Notes under the pieces: model-generated
Seen by the model: only the letters and a program-made list of their open reading frames with translations
Database searches by the model: none
What the model was told of the DNA's origin: nothing
Made by a program: the position numbers and the translations under genes
NCBI RefSeq assembly: GCF_032678705.1
Contig: NZ_JAVTSS010000002.1
Location: forward strand, 1,674,001 to 1,738,000
Reading direction: 5' to 3'
DNA: 64,000 nt
Origin: Pedobacter frigiditerrae
Lineage (GTDB): Bacteria > Bacteroidota > Bacteroidia > Sphingobacteriales > Sphingobacteriaceae
In this document: positions 54,005 through 62,607 of the stretch, in pieces
How the letters are laid out: each line of letters starts with the position of its first letter
Position numbering within the stretch: the stretch's first letter is position 1

Positions 54005-54827
54005 TGTCTAGGTTTATTTGATATAGATTAGCATTTTCAAAATCTTTAAACGAATTGGTCGTATAAATTTGTTCAAAGCAATTGTTAAGTTCTGAAAAAC
54101 CTTTACTAAAAATTCCGTGGCTTACGGCCAAGTATAATTTGCCAGCATTTTTATTTTTAAGCTCTTGGGCTAAGCCAATAAATGTTCCTCCACCATCACA
54201 AATATCATCTACAATTAAGCAGTCTTTGTTTTGGAGATCATCAGTATAAACTCTAAATCCAGATAATTTCCCTGTTTTAACATCTCTACTTTTACTACAC
54301 TCTACCACTTCAACACCCCCTAGATATTCTGCAACTTTATAAATTTTTTTTAGAGCTCCGCCATCTGGAGAAATCAATAAAATATCCGTGTTAATTTTAT
54401 CGATAACCTCCTTTATAAATTGATGGTTTGTAATGACCTCACAATTGTTTAGAAGAGCAGGAGTAACTTCAGAATGTGCATCAAAAATGAAAACTTTTTT
54501 AAAATTCAAGTTATTAATGATATCCGCATAAACTTTTACAGATAACGGTTCTCCTGCAATCATAACCCTGTCTTGTCGTGCCGAAGGGAAATATGGAATG
54601 TATAAATCAGTTAAAATTGCTCCCATTCTTTGCAGGGCATCTACAGCTAGGCAAAGCAAGCCTAGATCATTAAACGAATTTAATCGATGAGTAATAGAGA
54701 CTTTTGCATCTAAATCGAAGTCTGTAGATATTTTAATATGTGGCTCACCTCCAGAAAAGGTAAAGCTTTTAAATTGTATTTCTTCACCTTTTAAAGGTTT
54801 GAAATTTGGGTCTAGATTAAGTATCAT
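53988..54827 (-). CDS. prs: Ribose-phosphate pyrophosphokinase-like protein
   Basis: A 279-residue PRPP synthetase-like protein, shorter than housekeeping Prs (about 310). It has LYIPYFPSARQDRVM (ATP/ribose-5-phosphate site), FDAHSEVTPALL, LLISPDGGALKK and the PRPP loop DCLIVDDICDGGGTF. It should make PRPP from ribose 5-phosphate and ATP, feeding NadV. It is a specialised second copy by context, under two palindromic operators (54838-54858 and 54888-54908) in the gap after the nrtR-like gene. The short N-terminus may change the allosteric control of the usual enzyme. Confidence 0.88.
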   Translation of the reverse strand: MILNLDPNFKPLKGEEIQFKSFTFSGGEPHIKISTDFDLDAKVSITHRLNSFNDLGLLCLAVDALQRMGAILTDLYIPYFPSARQDRVMIAGEPLSVKVYADIINNLNFKKVFIFDAHSEVTPALLNNCEVITNHQFIKEVIDKINTDILLISPDGGALKKIYKVAEYLGGVEVVECSKSRDVKTGKLSGFRVYTDDLQNKDCLIVDDICDGGGTFIGLAQELKNKNAGKLYLAVSHGIFSKGFSELNNCFEQIYTTNSFKDFENANLYQINLDNGLLS

Positions 54828-54837
54828 AATCTTTTAA

Positions 54838-54858
54838 TTTGCGTAATTATTACACAAA
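54838..54858. promoter_or_regulatory. NrtR-type operator before prs
   Basis: TTTGCGTAA-TTA-TTACACAAA, one mismatch from a perfect palindrome. It starts 11 bp before the prs ATG on the minus strand. Confidence 0.65.
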
Positions 54859-54887
54859 GTTATAAGGATAATTTTAATCTCCAAATT

Positions 54888-54908
54888 TTTGCGTAAAAAT
54901 TACGCAAA
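54888..54908. promoter_or_regulatory. NrtR-type operator overlapping the nrtR stop
   Basis: TTTGCGTAA-AAA-TTACGCAAA, a perfect palindrome with one more matching base on each side. It covers the last codons of the Nudix gene (stop at 54900-54902). Confidence 0.7.
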
Positions 54909-55592
54909 ATTAATGTCAAACAAGAAGCCCTCTTTGCTTAGTTTGTTGTATTTCAGTTTATTAAACTTAAACAGTTTGGCTGGTCTTCCATTTTTTTTAT
55001 TTCCAAATTTTTCAGTTTCTTCTACAATTCCAAAACTTAATATCTTCTTTCGAAAATTTCTTCTATCTATTTCCTTGTCAAGTATAGTGCAGTAAAGATT
55101 TTCTAATTCAGAAAAAAGAAACTCTTTTGGTAGCAAGTCAAATCCAATTGGTTGATAGGTTAATTTATTTTGAAGCCTTTGGTGGGCAGTTTTTACAATA
55201 ATGTCATGATCAAAAGCTAATTTAGGAAGATCTGCGATTGAGAACCATTTAGCATCTTCAGCATCACTATCAGCTTTTAAAATAAGTCTTTGTGAATTTA
55301 CCAGCGCAAAATAAGCTATTGAAATTACTCTGAACCTAGGATCTCTACCTAAATCATCTCCAAAAGTGTAAAGTTGCTCAAGGTAGTTTACCTTAATCCC
55401 TGTTTCTTCTTTAAGCTCTCTATTTACAGCATTTATTACGGTTTCATTATCTTTAATAAATCCGCCAACTAAAGCCCACTGGTTTTTTAATTCCCCGTAC
55501 TTTTGTTTTATGAGCAGTACATTTAAATCGTTTTCTTGGTAACCAAAAACTATAGCGTCAACAGCAATCTTTATATTTTGTTGAAGTTCCAT
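54900..55592 (-). CDS. nrtR: Nudix-domain transcriptional regulator (NrtR-like)
   Basis: A 230-residue protein with an N-terminal Nudix domain and a C-terminal winged helix (about 140-225, FSELENLYCTILDKEIDRRNFRKKILS then GRPAKLFKF), the layout of NrtR, a repressor of NAD genes that responds to ADP-ribose-type ligands. The Nudix box is complete: Gly44, Glu50, Arg58-Glu59, Glu62-Glu63 and Gly65, so it may also hydrolyse its ligand, unlike some NrtR proteins. Palindromes TTTGCGTAAnnnTTACGCAAA lie 5 bp before its start, over its stop, and before prs. It leads the prs-HAD-nadV unit. Confidence 0.88.
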   Translation of the reverse strand: MELQQNIKIAVDAIVFGYQENDLNVLLIKQKYGELKNQWALVGGFIKDNETVINAVNRELKEETGIKVNYLEQLYTFGDDLGRDPRFRVISIAYFALVNSQRLILKADSDAEDAKWFSIADLPKLAFDHDIIVKTAHQRLQNKLTYQPIGFDLLPKEFLFSELENLYCTILDKEIDRRNFRKKILSFGIVEETEKFGNKKNGRPAKLFKFNKLKYNKLSKEGFLFDINFA

Positions 55593-55597
55593 TTTTA

Positions 55598-55618
55598 TAT
55601 GCGTAAATTTTACGCAAA
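55598..55618. promoter_or_regulatory. NrtR-type operator before nrtR
   Basis: TATGCGTAA-ATT-TTACGCAAA, one mismatch. It lies 5 bp upstream of the nrtR start (minus strand), suggesting autoregulation. Confidence 0.65.
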
Positions 55619-55659
55619 AATAATGATTTACGTAATGGAAATATCATTAGAATATACTT

Positions 55660-55743
55660 TATTTAATCACTAAAATACTGGGTTTAACCTACACTCAAAA
55701 AATTTATGGTAAGAAAAAAGTGTTAATTCCGATTTTGAAGTAA
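55660..55743 (+). pseudogene. Remnant: 3' end of a second phosphodiesterase gene
   Basis: In frame this reads ITKILGLTYTQKIYGKKKVLIPILK and stop, against ITKILGLSYTQKIDGKEKILAPILK at the end of the phosphodiesterase gene at 50862-52121. The DNA matches over 81 bp (55663-55743 with 52041-52121) at about three-quarters identity. No upstream part of the gene remains: a TAG occurs 9 bp earlier in frame. It is the tail of a lost paralogue. Confidence 0.8.
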
Positions 55744-55848
55744 GCATTCTATTTTTACCCACATTTTTAAACTTTAAAGAAATTACTTTTAAGTATTAAG
55801 AAAACCTAAATCCAGGTAGTCTTTCATCTTTCCACATTCTTGGATTAA

Positions 55849-55858
55849 CAAACGTTTG
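55849..55858. promoter_or_regulatory. CAAACGTTTG operator-like palindrome (distal)
   Basis: A perfect 10-bp palindrome within ACAAACGTTTGCG, LacI-family in style. It lies 231 bp before the SusC start. Confidence 0.5.
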
Positions 55859-55987
55859 CGTTGAGTTTGTGACTGAAGTTTATATCGCGATAACGCTTAT
55901 AAATGGGTCATAAATTTTGGTTGCTCAAAAAATGGCTTCATGAACAGTTTTACCTACAAAATACAACGATCGTCTCTTTAATCTCCG

Positions 55988-55997
55988 CAAACGTTTG
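55988..55997. promoter_or_regulatory. CAAACGTTTG operator-like palindrome (proximal)
   Basis: CGCAAACGTTTGT, the reverse complement of the distal site including its flanking bases. It lies 92 bp before the SusC start. Confidence 0.5.
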
Positions 55998-56088
55998 TGC
56001 TTTTTAGCTAGCTCTATTGTTAATAAATTGGGTTGCTGATTAAAATAACTACAGCACAACTAACCAATTTTAACTAAAAAACCTATTT

Positions 56089-59000
56089 ATGAAATGTAAT
56101 TCTACACTCTTTAAGGGCGTATTATGTTTGTTAATTTTAATGTCGCTAGGCATAAATGGTTTTGCAACTACTTTCTCAAAAGTAACGCGAACAAACAAAA
56201 GCATAAAAGCTCCTGTAATAGTACGAGGTACTGTTAAAGACAAACAAGGCCCATTACCAGGCGTTAGCATATCGGTAAAAGGCAAAACTGCTCAAGGTAC
56301 GGTTACGGCTACAGATGGTAGCTTCAGTATTTCGGTAGAACCAACAGACGTTCTTGTGTTTTCGATGATTGGATACACAAAAAAAGAGGTTACTGTGGGT
56401 AACAACACAACATTTAACATTACTTTAAGTGAAGATTTATCAAAACTTGATGAGGTTGTGGTTGTGGGCTATCAAAAACAAAGCTTACGTAAAGCTACTG
56501 GCGCAATTCAAGTTGTTGATGCTGCACAAATCCAGAATTTACCAGCTCCTAGCTTTGAGGGCTTGCTACAAGGCCGCGTGTCTGGTATTAACATCCAGAA
56601 CTTTTCTGGAGAACCAGGCGTTAGAAATACTTTCACCGTAAGGGGGAACTCTACAATCTCCGGCGATTTAAATGCTGAGAACTTAGATTTAGCAAAAACA
56701 CTAAGTACACCCTTATTTATTATAGATGGTATTCCTTTATCTGTAACAGATTTAGAAGGCTCATCAGCAACTGGCTCTAATTTTTTAGCGGGTATAAATA
56801 CCAATGATATAGAAAGTATCGTAGTACAAAAAGATGCTGCGGCTACCGCAGTTTGGGGTTCACGTGGTGCAAATGGTGTAATTATTATAAAAACAAAAAG
56901 AGGTGCAACAGGAAAACCAGTTGTTAGATTATCATATTATACTGGTATAACTGAAAGACCAGAATTACAAACAACTTATGCTGGTGCACAAGAACGTCAA
57001 CAGAAATTAGATTTGATGAGAGCCTATGGAACTTATGATCAAATGGCTAACATTCCTCAAATTTTATCTGACAGTTTAAATACTTCATTTAACAATGCTA
57101 CAGATTGGCAGGATTTATTTTATAAGTCTGGTAGAATAAGCAACTACGATGTTAACGTTTCTGCAGGTAACGATTTATTAAATTACCGACTATCATTAAA
57201 CTATTACGATGAGGATGGGATTGTAAGAAATACAGGTTTCCAAAGATATTCCTTCAGAAGTAATTTCGATTTTAAATTATCGCCATCAGTAAATACAAAC
57301 ATCATTATGGCTGCATCTAGGTCGGCCAGAAAAAGAGGCTTAGGAAGAGGTAGGGATGAAGTTGTTCCAGTTAACGCAACTTCAATGCCATCATCTTTTG
57401 TTAAATTAACATCGCAAGATTATGACTTTTACTATGGACAGTATGATAAATTAAAGGATGTTAATCAAACGGACCAGCTTAGCATTTATAGTCAAACTAA
57501 TGTTGATATAGTTAAAGGATTACAATATTCATTACAAGGCTCATTATCGGGTAATTTTGATAATAGGGATCGCTTCCAGCCAGCAGAATTAGATGCAAAT
57601 GGCGTTTCATTTGCATCAAGTGATAAATCAAGTTACTTTAGCTATTACCTAGCGAACGTTTTAACTTTTTCTAAAATTCTAAACAAAGACCATAGTTTTA
57701 ACTTGGTAGGTGTTCAATCCTTTCAAAGTGACCAACGCCGTAAAACATACGTTCAAGGTTATAATGTGCCAACCGATGATATTAAAGTAGTACAGGGAAT
57801 TCCTCAACAAGATTTATCTGGCTATTCGAATTTTGAAAAGGCAAACTTATTATCTTTTGCTGCACAGTTTTCTTACGATTATAAATCGAAGTATATCTTA
57901 AACGCATCTTACAGGGCAGATGCATCATCAAGATTTGGAAAAGATACTAAATGGGGTTATTTCCCAGCTGCATCATTAGCTTGGGTAGCCTCAGAAGAAG
58001 CATTCCTTAAAAAATTCACTTGGTTAGATTTGTTTAAAATTAGAGGTAGTTATGGTTTATCTGGCACCTTGCCTGATAACTTTTATGCTCCGTTTAACAC
58101 TTGGGATGTTGGTACGCAAAGTTATGATGGTATAATAACAGCATTCCCATCATTCTCAAATCCTTTAACACAACCAAATTTAACATGGAATAAATCAGAT
58201 CAGGCTAACATTGGGGCTGATATTTATATGTTTAAAAACAGGGTTAATTTAACGGTAGATTTTTATCGTAAACAAACTAAAAACCCAATACTTTCTTTCC
58301 CATTCCCGTCGTACACAGGTTATAGCCAAGTATCTTATAACGTTCCTTTAAAGATATTGAATGAAGGTATTGATATCTCGCTACAAACTAGAAATTTACC
58401 TCAAACGAGCAAATTGCAATGGTTAACTAATATCAACTTTAGTTTCAACAAGAACCGTTTAGCTTCATTGCCAAATGGTAACAAAAGTTTTTATGCCGAT
58501 AGCCGTGGATACAATCAACAGTTATATTTCACCGTTGGTGGACCAGTGTATGGTTGGGCTCAAATGATTTATAAGGGCGTGTATAATAATACTGGGCAAA
58601 TACCTGTTAATCCACTTACTGGTAAATACATTACTTATTTTAAAGGAAATTATGTAGTTAAACCGGGCGCTCCAATTTGGGCAGATGTAAATGGCGATTA
58701 CGATGTTTGGAGTGGTGAAGATAAAGGAGCAGCTGACGGAGATTTACGCCGTACCGGAGACCCAAACCCTAAAGTAACAGGAGGTATTTACAATGAATTT
58801 ACCTATAAGAATTTTTCACTTAGTATTTTGGGCACTTTTACCTTAGGTCGAGATATTATTAATACTTACAAAGCCAACCAATATGCTAATATATTTAATT
58901 TCGGTAATTTGTCAGAGCATTTTGCTGGTCAACGATTACCAGATTTAACAGGTGTAAATTATTGGACACCAGGTAAAGCTCAGGATCCTAATTATGTTGC

Positions 59001-59307
59001 GGGTTTTCCATCAATAAGTCCCTTTGGACCAAACTATTATCAGTTTTTGCCTTTTAGTACATTATGGAACGAAAAAGGAGATTACTTTAAAATCAAAACC
59101 ATCACCTTTGGTTACATGCTAAACCCAAAATGGCTTAGTAAAGCAAAAATTAAAAGTGCTCGTATTTATGGTACAATGGATAATGTTTATGGTTTTCAAT
59201 CTGCCACTGTACCAGATGCAGAACTAATTACCCCACAAGGGGAGTATACTGGTGGTGGTTATCCAATACCAAAAAAATACACAATTGGTTTAGAGTTTAC
59301 ATTTTAA
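56089..59307 (+). CDS. SusC-like TonB-dependent transporter (second locus)
   Basis: A 1072-residue SusC/RagA family porin. Signal peptide (to about 27), carboxypeptidase-regulatory-like domain (VRGTVKDKQGPLPGVSISVKG, 45-120), DEVVVVGYQKQSLRKATGAI signature, plug (LLQGRVSGINIQ, LFIIDGIPL, DAAATAVWGSRGANGVIIIKT) and barrel ending in YTIGLEFTF. Imports an unknown oligosaccharide. It starts a four-gene operon: 10 bp to the SusD gene. Two CAAACGTTTG sites lie upstream, different from the xylan operators, so a different LacI-type protein outside the window may control it. Confidence 0.95.
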   Translation: MKCNSTLFKGVLCLLILMSLGINGFATTFSKVTRTNKSIKAPVIVRGTVKDKQGPLPGVSISVKGKTAQGTVTATDGSFSISVEPTDVLVFSMIGYTKKEVTVGNNTTFNITLSEDLSKLDEVVVVGYQKQSLRKATGAIQVVDAAQIQNLPAPSFEGLLQGRVSGINIQNFSGEPGVRNTFTVRGNSTISGDLNAENLDLAKTLSTPLFIIDGIPLSVTDLEGSSATGSNFLAGINTNDIESIVVQKDAAATAVWGSRGANGVIIIKTKRGATGKPVVRLSYYTGITERPELQTTYAGAQERQQKLDLMRAYGTYDQMANIPQILSDSLNTSFNNATDWQDLFYKSGRISNYDVNVSAGNDLLNYRLSLNYYDEDGIVRNTGFQRYSFRSNFDFKLSPSVNTNIIMAASRSARKRGLGRGRDEVVPVNATSMPSSFVKLTSQDYDFYYGQYDKLKDVNQTDQLSIYSQTNVDIVKGLQYSLQGSLSGNFDNRDRFQPAELDANGVSFASSDKSSYFSYYLANVLTFSKILNKDHSFNLVGVQSFQSDQRRKTYVQGYNVPTDDIKVVQGIPQQDLSGYSNFEKANLLSFAAQFSYDYKSKYILNASYRADASSRFGKDTKWGYFPAASLAWVASEEAFLKKFTWLDLFKIRGSYGLSGTLPDNFYAPFNTWDVGTQSYDGIITAFPSFSNPLTQPNLTWNKSDQANIGADIYMFKNRVNLTVDFYRKQTKNPILSFPFPSYTGYSQVSYNVPLKILNEGIDISLQTRNLPQTSKLQWLTNINFSFNKNRLASLPNGNKSFYADSRGYNQQLYFTVGGPVYGWAQMIYKGVYNNTGQIPVNPLTGKYITYFKGNYVVKPGAPIWADVNGDYDVWSGEDKGAADGDLRRTGDPNPKVTGGIYNEFTYKNFSLSILGTFTLGRDIINTYKANQYANIFNFGNLSEHFAGQRLPDLTGVNYWTPGKAQDPNYVAGFPSISPFGPNYYQFLPFSTLWNEKGDYFKIKTITFGYMLNPKWLSKAKIKSARIYGTMDNVYGFQSATVPDAELITPQGEYTGGGYPIPKKYTIGLEFTF

Positions 59308-59317
59308 TTTATAGATC

Positions 59318-60766
59318 ATGAAAAGGAATTTATATATACATATTGCTTTAGTTTTTACACTCCTATCTTCTTTTGGATGTAAGAAAGCAATCAATTTAGA
59401 ACCAGAAAATGCTACATATGACCAAGTTTTTTGGGTTAATGGAGCTAATGTTAACAAGGCTGTTTCAGGGGCATATTCTTTATTAAGAGAGGCGTTAAAA
59501 GCAGATAGAAGCTTTTTTATAGCTGGTGATTTAGCTGCAAATAATTTTGCCTTGGGTGGCGATTATTGGAATTACACAAGCATTATCAGTAGTGGTAAAT
59601 TTAACTTTAATTATGTTCCATATTTGGAAGGAAGCTTGCAAGATTGGAGCAGGTTTTACAAGGTAATTAACCAATGCCATCTAATTATAGAAAATGTAAA
59701 AAACATCCCAGATGCTAAATTTAGTGGTGGTAAAGCAGAAAAAGATAAGCTTGAGGGAGAAGCCCGTTACATAAGAGCTTATACTTATTTTTATATTCAA
59801 CGTGTATGGGGCGATGTAATTTTAACAACAGAATCTTTTAAAGACCCGCTAAACATACCGCCTTTGCCACGTAGCGACGAAGCTAAAACATTGGCGTTTT
59901 GTTTAACTGATTTAAGCAAAGCAACATCACTTTTAGGATATGAAGAACCTAAAACACATGCAAGTAAAGGTAGCGTGTTAGGCTTAACAGCAAACATATA
60001 TGCTTGGAAACATGATTATGTTAAAACTCAACTTTATTGTGATAGTATAATTAATTCAAATAAATACCATCTAGAGGACGTTGCCGATTACAATGATATT
60101 TGGGCTGGAAACAGTCAGGAAAGTATTTTTGAATTAAATATGCTTTATGATGCCATTAGCAAAAACGAATCTAGTGGTAGTTTCTTTAATGTATTCTTAG
60201 CTGCTCCTTTTATTACCGATAAAAGTGTAAGTAGTACTTGGTTTGGTGGCGATACCTTTGATGAGATTTTCGTTGATCCGGAAGATCGTAAGGACAAAGT
60301 AATTCAATTGGCAAGTGATGGCTCTTTATTGCTTACTAAATACACCAATGTAAATTATTACGACCCTAATAATAAAACAGCTTATGTTGTTAGCAACAAT
60401 TTGGTGTTAGAACGTTTAGCAGATATTTATTTATTGAGAGCAGAAGCTAGATTTAAAAATGGAAATGAACCAGGGTGTTTAACCGACTTAAATTTCGTTA
60501 GGCAACGTGCAGGTTTAATTGATTACGCTGGTTCTGGCACAAATTTATTTAATGAGCTGGTAGACGAACGTAGAAGAGAATTGATTGGCGAAGGATACAA
60601 TGCCTTTGATTTAATTAGAATGGAGCAACTGCAGCGTTTATATCCTGATTCTTATTCTCCACAAAGAATTGCCCAAAAAGGATATTATTGGCCTTTGAAC
60701 ATGAGGGTTTTGGGTAAACAAAACTCATTGCTAACCCAAAACGAATGGTGGAAAGGTCATTTTTAA
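59318..60766 (+). CDS. SusD-like lipoprotein (second locus)
   Basis: A 482-residue RagB/SusD lipoprotein (lipid Cys in SSFGCKKAINLEPEN). Diagnostic parts: EGEARYIRAYTYFYIQRVWGDVILTTE, LERLADIYLLRAEARFKNGNEPGCLTDLNFVRQRAGL and DERRRELIGEGYNAFDLIRME. It is shorter than the xylan SusD (602), mainly in the middle. Surface partner of the SusC protein just upstream. Confidence 0.93.
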   Translation: MKRNLYIHIALVFTLLSSFGCKKAINLEPENATYDQVFWVNGANVNKAVSGAYSLLREALKADRSFFIAGDLAANNFALGGDYWNYTSIISSGKFNFNYVPYLEGSLQDWSRFYKVINQCHLIIENVKNIPDAKFSGGKAEKDKLEGEARYIRAYTYFYIQRVWGDVILTTESFKDPLNIPPLPRSDEAKTLAFCLTDLSKATSLLGYEEPKTHASKGSVLGLTANIYAWKHDYVKTQLYCDSIINSNKYHLEDVADYNDIWAGNSQESIFELNMLYDAISKNESSGSFFNVFLAAPFITDKSVSSTWFGGDTFDEIFVDPEDRKDKVIQLASDGSLLLTKYTNVNYYDPNNKTAYVVSNNLVLERLADIYLLRAEARFKNGNEPGCLTDLNFVRQRAGLIDYAGSGTNLFNELVDERRRELIGEGYNAFDLIRMEQLQRLYPDSYSPQRIAQKGYYWPLNMRVLGKQNSLLTQNEWWKGHF

Positions 60767-60784
60767 CAGCTAAAAAATCAAGAA

Positions 60785-61498
60785 ATGAAAAAAATTAAAA
60801 TATTATTAGCCTTTGTTGTATTGGCATCGGTTATAGCTTCATGTAAGCATGATGATTATTTTGTGGGTGGTACATTGCACAATGCAAAAGTAAACATGAC
60901 TACCTACGATTATTTAAAAAGCAATAAGGATCAATTGTTTGATACCTTACTTTTAATAGTTGATAAGACAGGTACAAAGGATAAAATAAATCAAACAGGT
61001 GCTACATTTTTTGCGCCTACTGATTATTCTATAAGGGCGTATTTGTTAAATAAAACATTAGAAGCACAAAGAAAGGATCCAGCAAAAAGATACACAATTG
61101 ACACATTGATTAAATATGATTTGTCTCACTTTACAGATTCAGTTAGCGTTTATATTATACCAGGTAAAGTAGAAGCCAAAGCTTTAAACGAAAAGGGCAC
61201 TTTATTTCAAACAGCAAAAGCTAGTGTAAATAGTGTGGTTTCATTTGAGTATACAGACGATGTTAATTTAGGTTACAACCCTAACAGTGCCAATAAACCA
61301 CAAATTATGTACTATACCTTTTTGAAAAAGACACTTACACCTCCAATAGTGGCATCAGAAATAAGCGCTAGTGATGGCGTTCGTACAAGAGTACAAACTT
61401 CGGGCATTGAAACAACTACGGGTATGTTGCATGTACTAGAAAATGGTAAGCCAGATAGAACTGGACACATCCTTTATTTTTCTCAAAAAAGAAATTAA
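60785..61498 (+). CDS. Fasciclin-domain lipoprotein
   Basis: A 237-residue lipoprotein (lipid Cys20 in VIASCKHDD). It shows a fasciclin-like layout: TTYDYLKSNKDQLFDTLLLIVDKTG, GATFFAPTDYSIRAYLL (the FAPTD core), DTLIKYDLSHF and MLHVLENG near the end. Such domains mediate surface adhesion and are found in SusCD operons as extra surface glycan-binding or assembly partners. It lies 18 bp after the SusD gene and 15 bp before the next gene. Function inferred from context. Confidence 0.8.
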   Translation: MKKIKILLAFVVLASVIASCKHDDYFVGGTLHNAKVNMTTYDYLKSNKDQLFDTLLLIVDKTGTKDKINQTGATFFAPTDYSIRAYLLNKTLEAQRKDPAKRYTIDTLIKYDLSHFTDSVSVYIIPGKVEAKALNEKGTLFQTAKASVNSVVSFEYTDDVNLGYNPNSANKPQIMYYTFLKKTLTPPIVASEISASDGVRTRVQTSGIETTTGMLHVLENGKPDRTGHILYFSQKRN

Positions 61499-61513
61499 TT
61501 TAAACCTAATAAA

Positions 61514-62497
61514 ATGAAATTATATAAATATTATGCATTAGGACTATTAAGTTTAATGGTTTTAATTATAGCTTGTAAAAAGCTTCCAGATGGGTTTTTG
61601 AGTGATGGCATTAGATACGAGGAAGATCCTGTTAATATCCCTCAAGGTCGTGCTTTAAATAGTACTGCATTAAATGTTGATGGTTCTACTCAGCCAATGA
61701 AAGTTAAAGTTGTTCATTTTTATGATAAGGCTACTGGCAACATTGTTGATGATATGTTCTTTAAAACTTATAAAATAAAGGTTTGGACTGGAATATACGA
61801 CCCAACAAAAGATACCTCAGAAGAATTGATTGCAAAAAAACAAAAGGATTCATTAGTAAATCCAATTCATATTAATGATGCAAGTGGGCAAGTTCAGGCT
61901 AATTATACGAGCAGCAACATTCCCGTTGGGAGTTATACATTCGATTTAGAAATATCAAATCCGGCAGGTAAAAAAGTATATCCAAAAATTGGGAACTTTA
62001 ATGTTACTCCTTCGGTTGCTTATGAGTTGCCTGGCACTCCTTACAATCAGTTAAGAAGAGTTGGTAATGAAGCTCAATCTCAAAATATTGGAGTGCCAAC
62101 AGTAACTATAGTACGTACACCTAGTACTGAGCTAAAAGTTATTCTTAGAATGTTAGACAAAAATGGTGTAGCATTTAATCCGCTGGCTGGAGAAATTGTA
62201 ACACGCCCATTGGCTGGTTTAACAACAGGTGCATTACAAACCATGAAGGATTATGCTATTAAAACGGTTATGTTTAATGATAGAATGGAATTTACTTTCG
62301 GGACTGTGCCTTTTCCTTTGGTATCACTTGGCAATGGTTTTAATTATTACTATCGTATTCCAACTCAATTCGTAAAGTTTGATAATCCTGCTTTAGGTTT
62401 GGATCAATGGTCTTCTAATCCACGATTTGTTTTTCAGTCGTTTCAAGATGGAATTTATAACATAGATTTAAAGTTCCCAGATATGTCTCATAGATAA
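61514..62497 (+). CDS. Surface lipoprotein of the second locus (DUF5007-like)
   Basis: A 327-residue lipoprotein (lipid Cys21 in LIIACKKLPDGFLSDGIRYEEDP). The N-terminal LPDGFLS...IRYEEDP motif is that of DUF5007-type proteins, which I recall as companions of fasciclin and SusCD genes. The rest is beta-rich, with two sandwich-like parts (VKVVHFYDKATGNIVDD, VTIVRTPSTELKVILRML). Probably a surface glycan-binding protein. A terminator follows, so it ends the operon. Confidence 0.7.
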   Translation: MKLYKYYALGLLSLMVLIIACKKLPDGFLSDGIRYEEDPVNIPQGRALNSTALNVDGSTQPMKVKVVHFYDKATGNIVDDMFFKTYKIKVWTGIYDPTKDTSEELIAKKQKDSLVNPIHINDASGQVQANYTSSNIPVGSYTFDLEISNPAGKKVYPKIGNFNVTPSVAYELPGTPYNQLRRVGNEAQSQNIGVPTVTIVRTPSTELKVILRMLDKNGVAFNPLAGEIVTRPLAGLTTGALQTMKDYAIKTVMFNDRMEFTFGTVPFPLVSLGNGFNYYYRIPTQFVKFDNPALGLDQWSSNPRFVFQSFQDGIYNIDLKFPDMSHR

Positions 62498-62513
62498 TGA
62501 ATAGAACATCGAG

Positions 62514-62538
62514 AGGCCTTCCAGAATTTGGGAGGCCT
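62514..62538 (+). terminator. Terminator after the DUF5007-like gene
   Basis: AGGCCTTCC pairs with GGGAGGCCT (one mismatch), followed by TTTTGTTATTTTTATT. It starts 17 bp after the stop. Confidence 0.8.
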
Positions 62539-62607
62539 TTTGTTATTTTTATTATTAGTTTTAAGTTTACTGTAATTTGTAATGCCATCATCCTTAATTT
62601 CATAAAA

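Larger units (their letters stand above)
55744..56088. promoter_or_regulatory. Control region of the second polysaccharide locus
   Basis: 345 bases between the phosphodiesterase remnant and the SusC gene, with no gene. It holds two CAAACGTTTG palindromes 139 bp apart. Otherwise nothing is recognised. Confidence 0.5.

Noticed and set aside
52155-55618. NAD module as an anti-phage defence or prophage fragment
   Set aside because: No phage structural, integrase or NADase effector gene is present. The operators and gene order fit ordinary NAD salvage, though the flanking remnant leaves transfer possible.
62497-62607. Upstream extension of the GH29 gene
   Set aside because: It runs through a clear terminator hairpin and gives no signal peptide, whereas the ATG at 62608 does.
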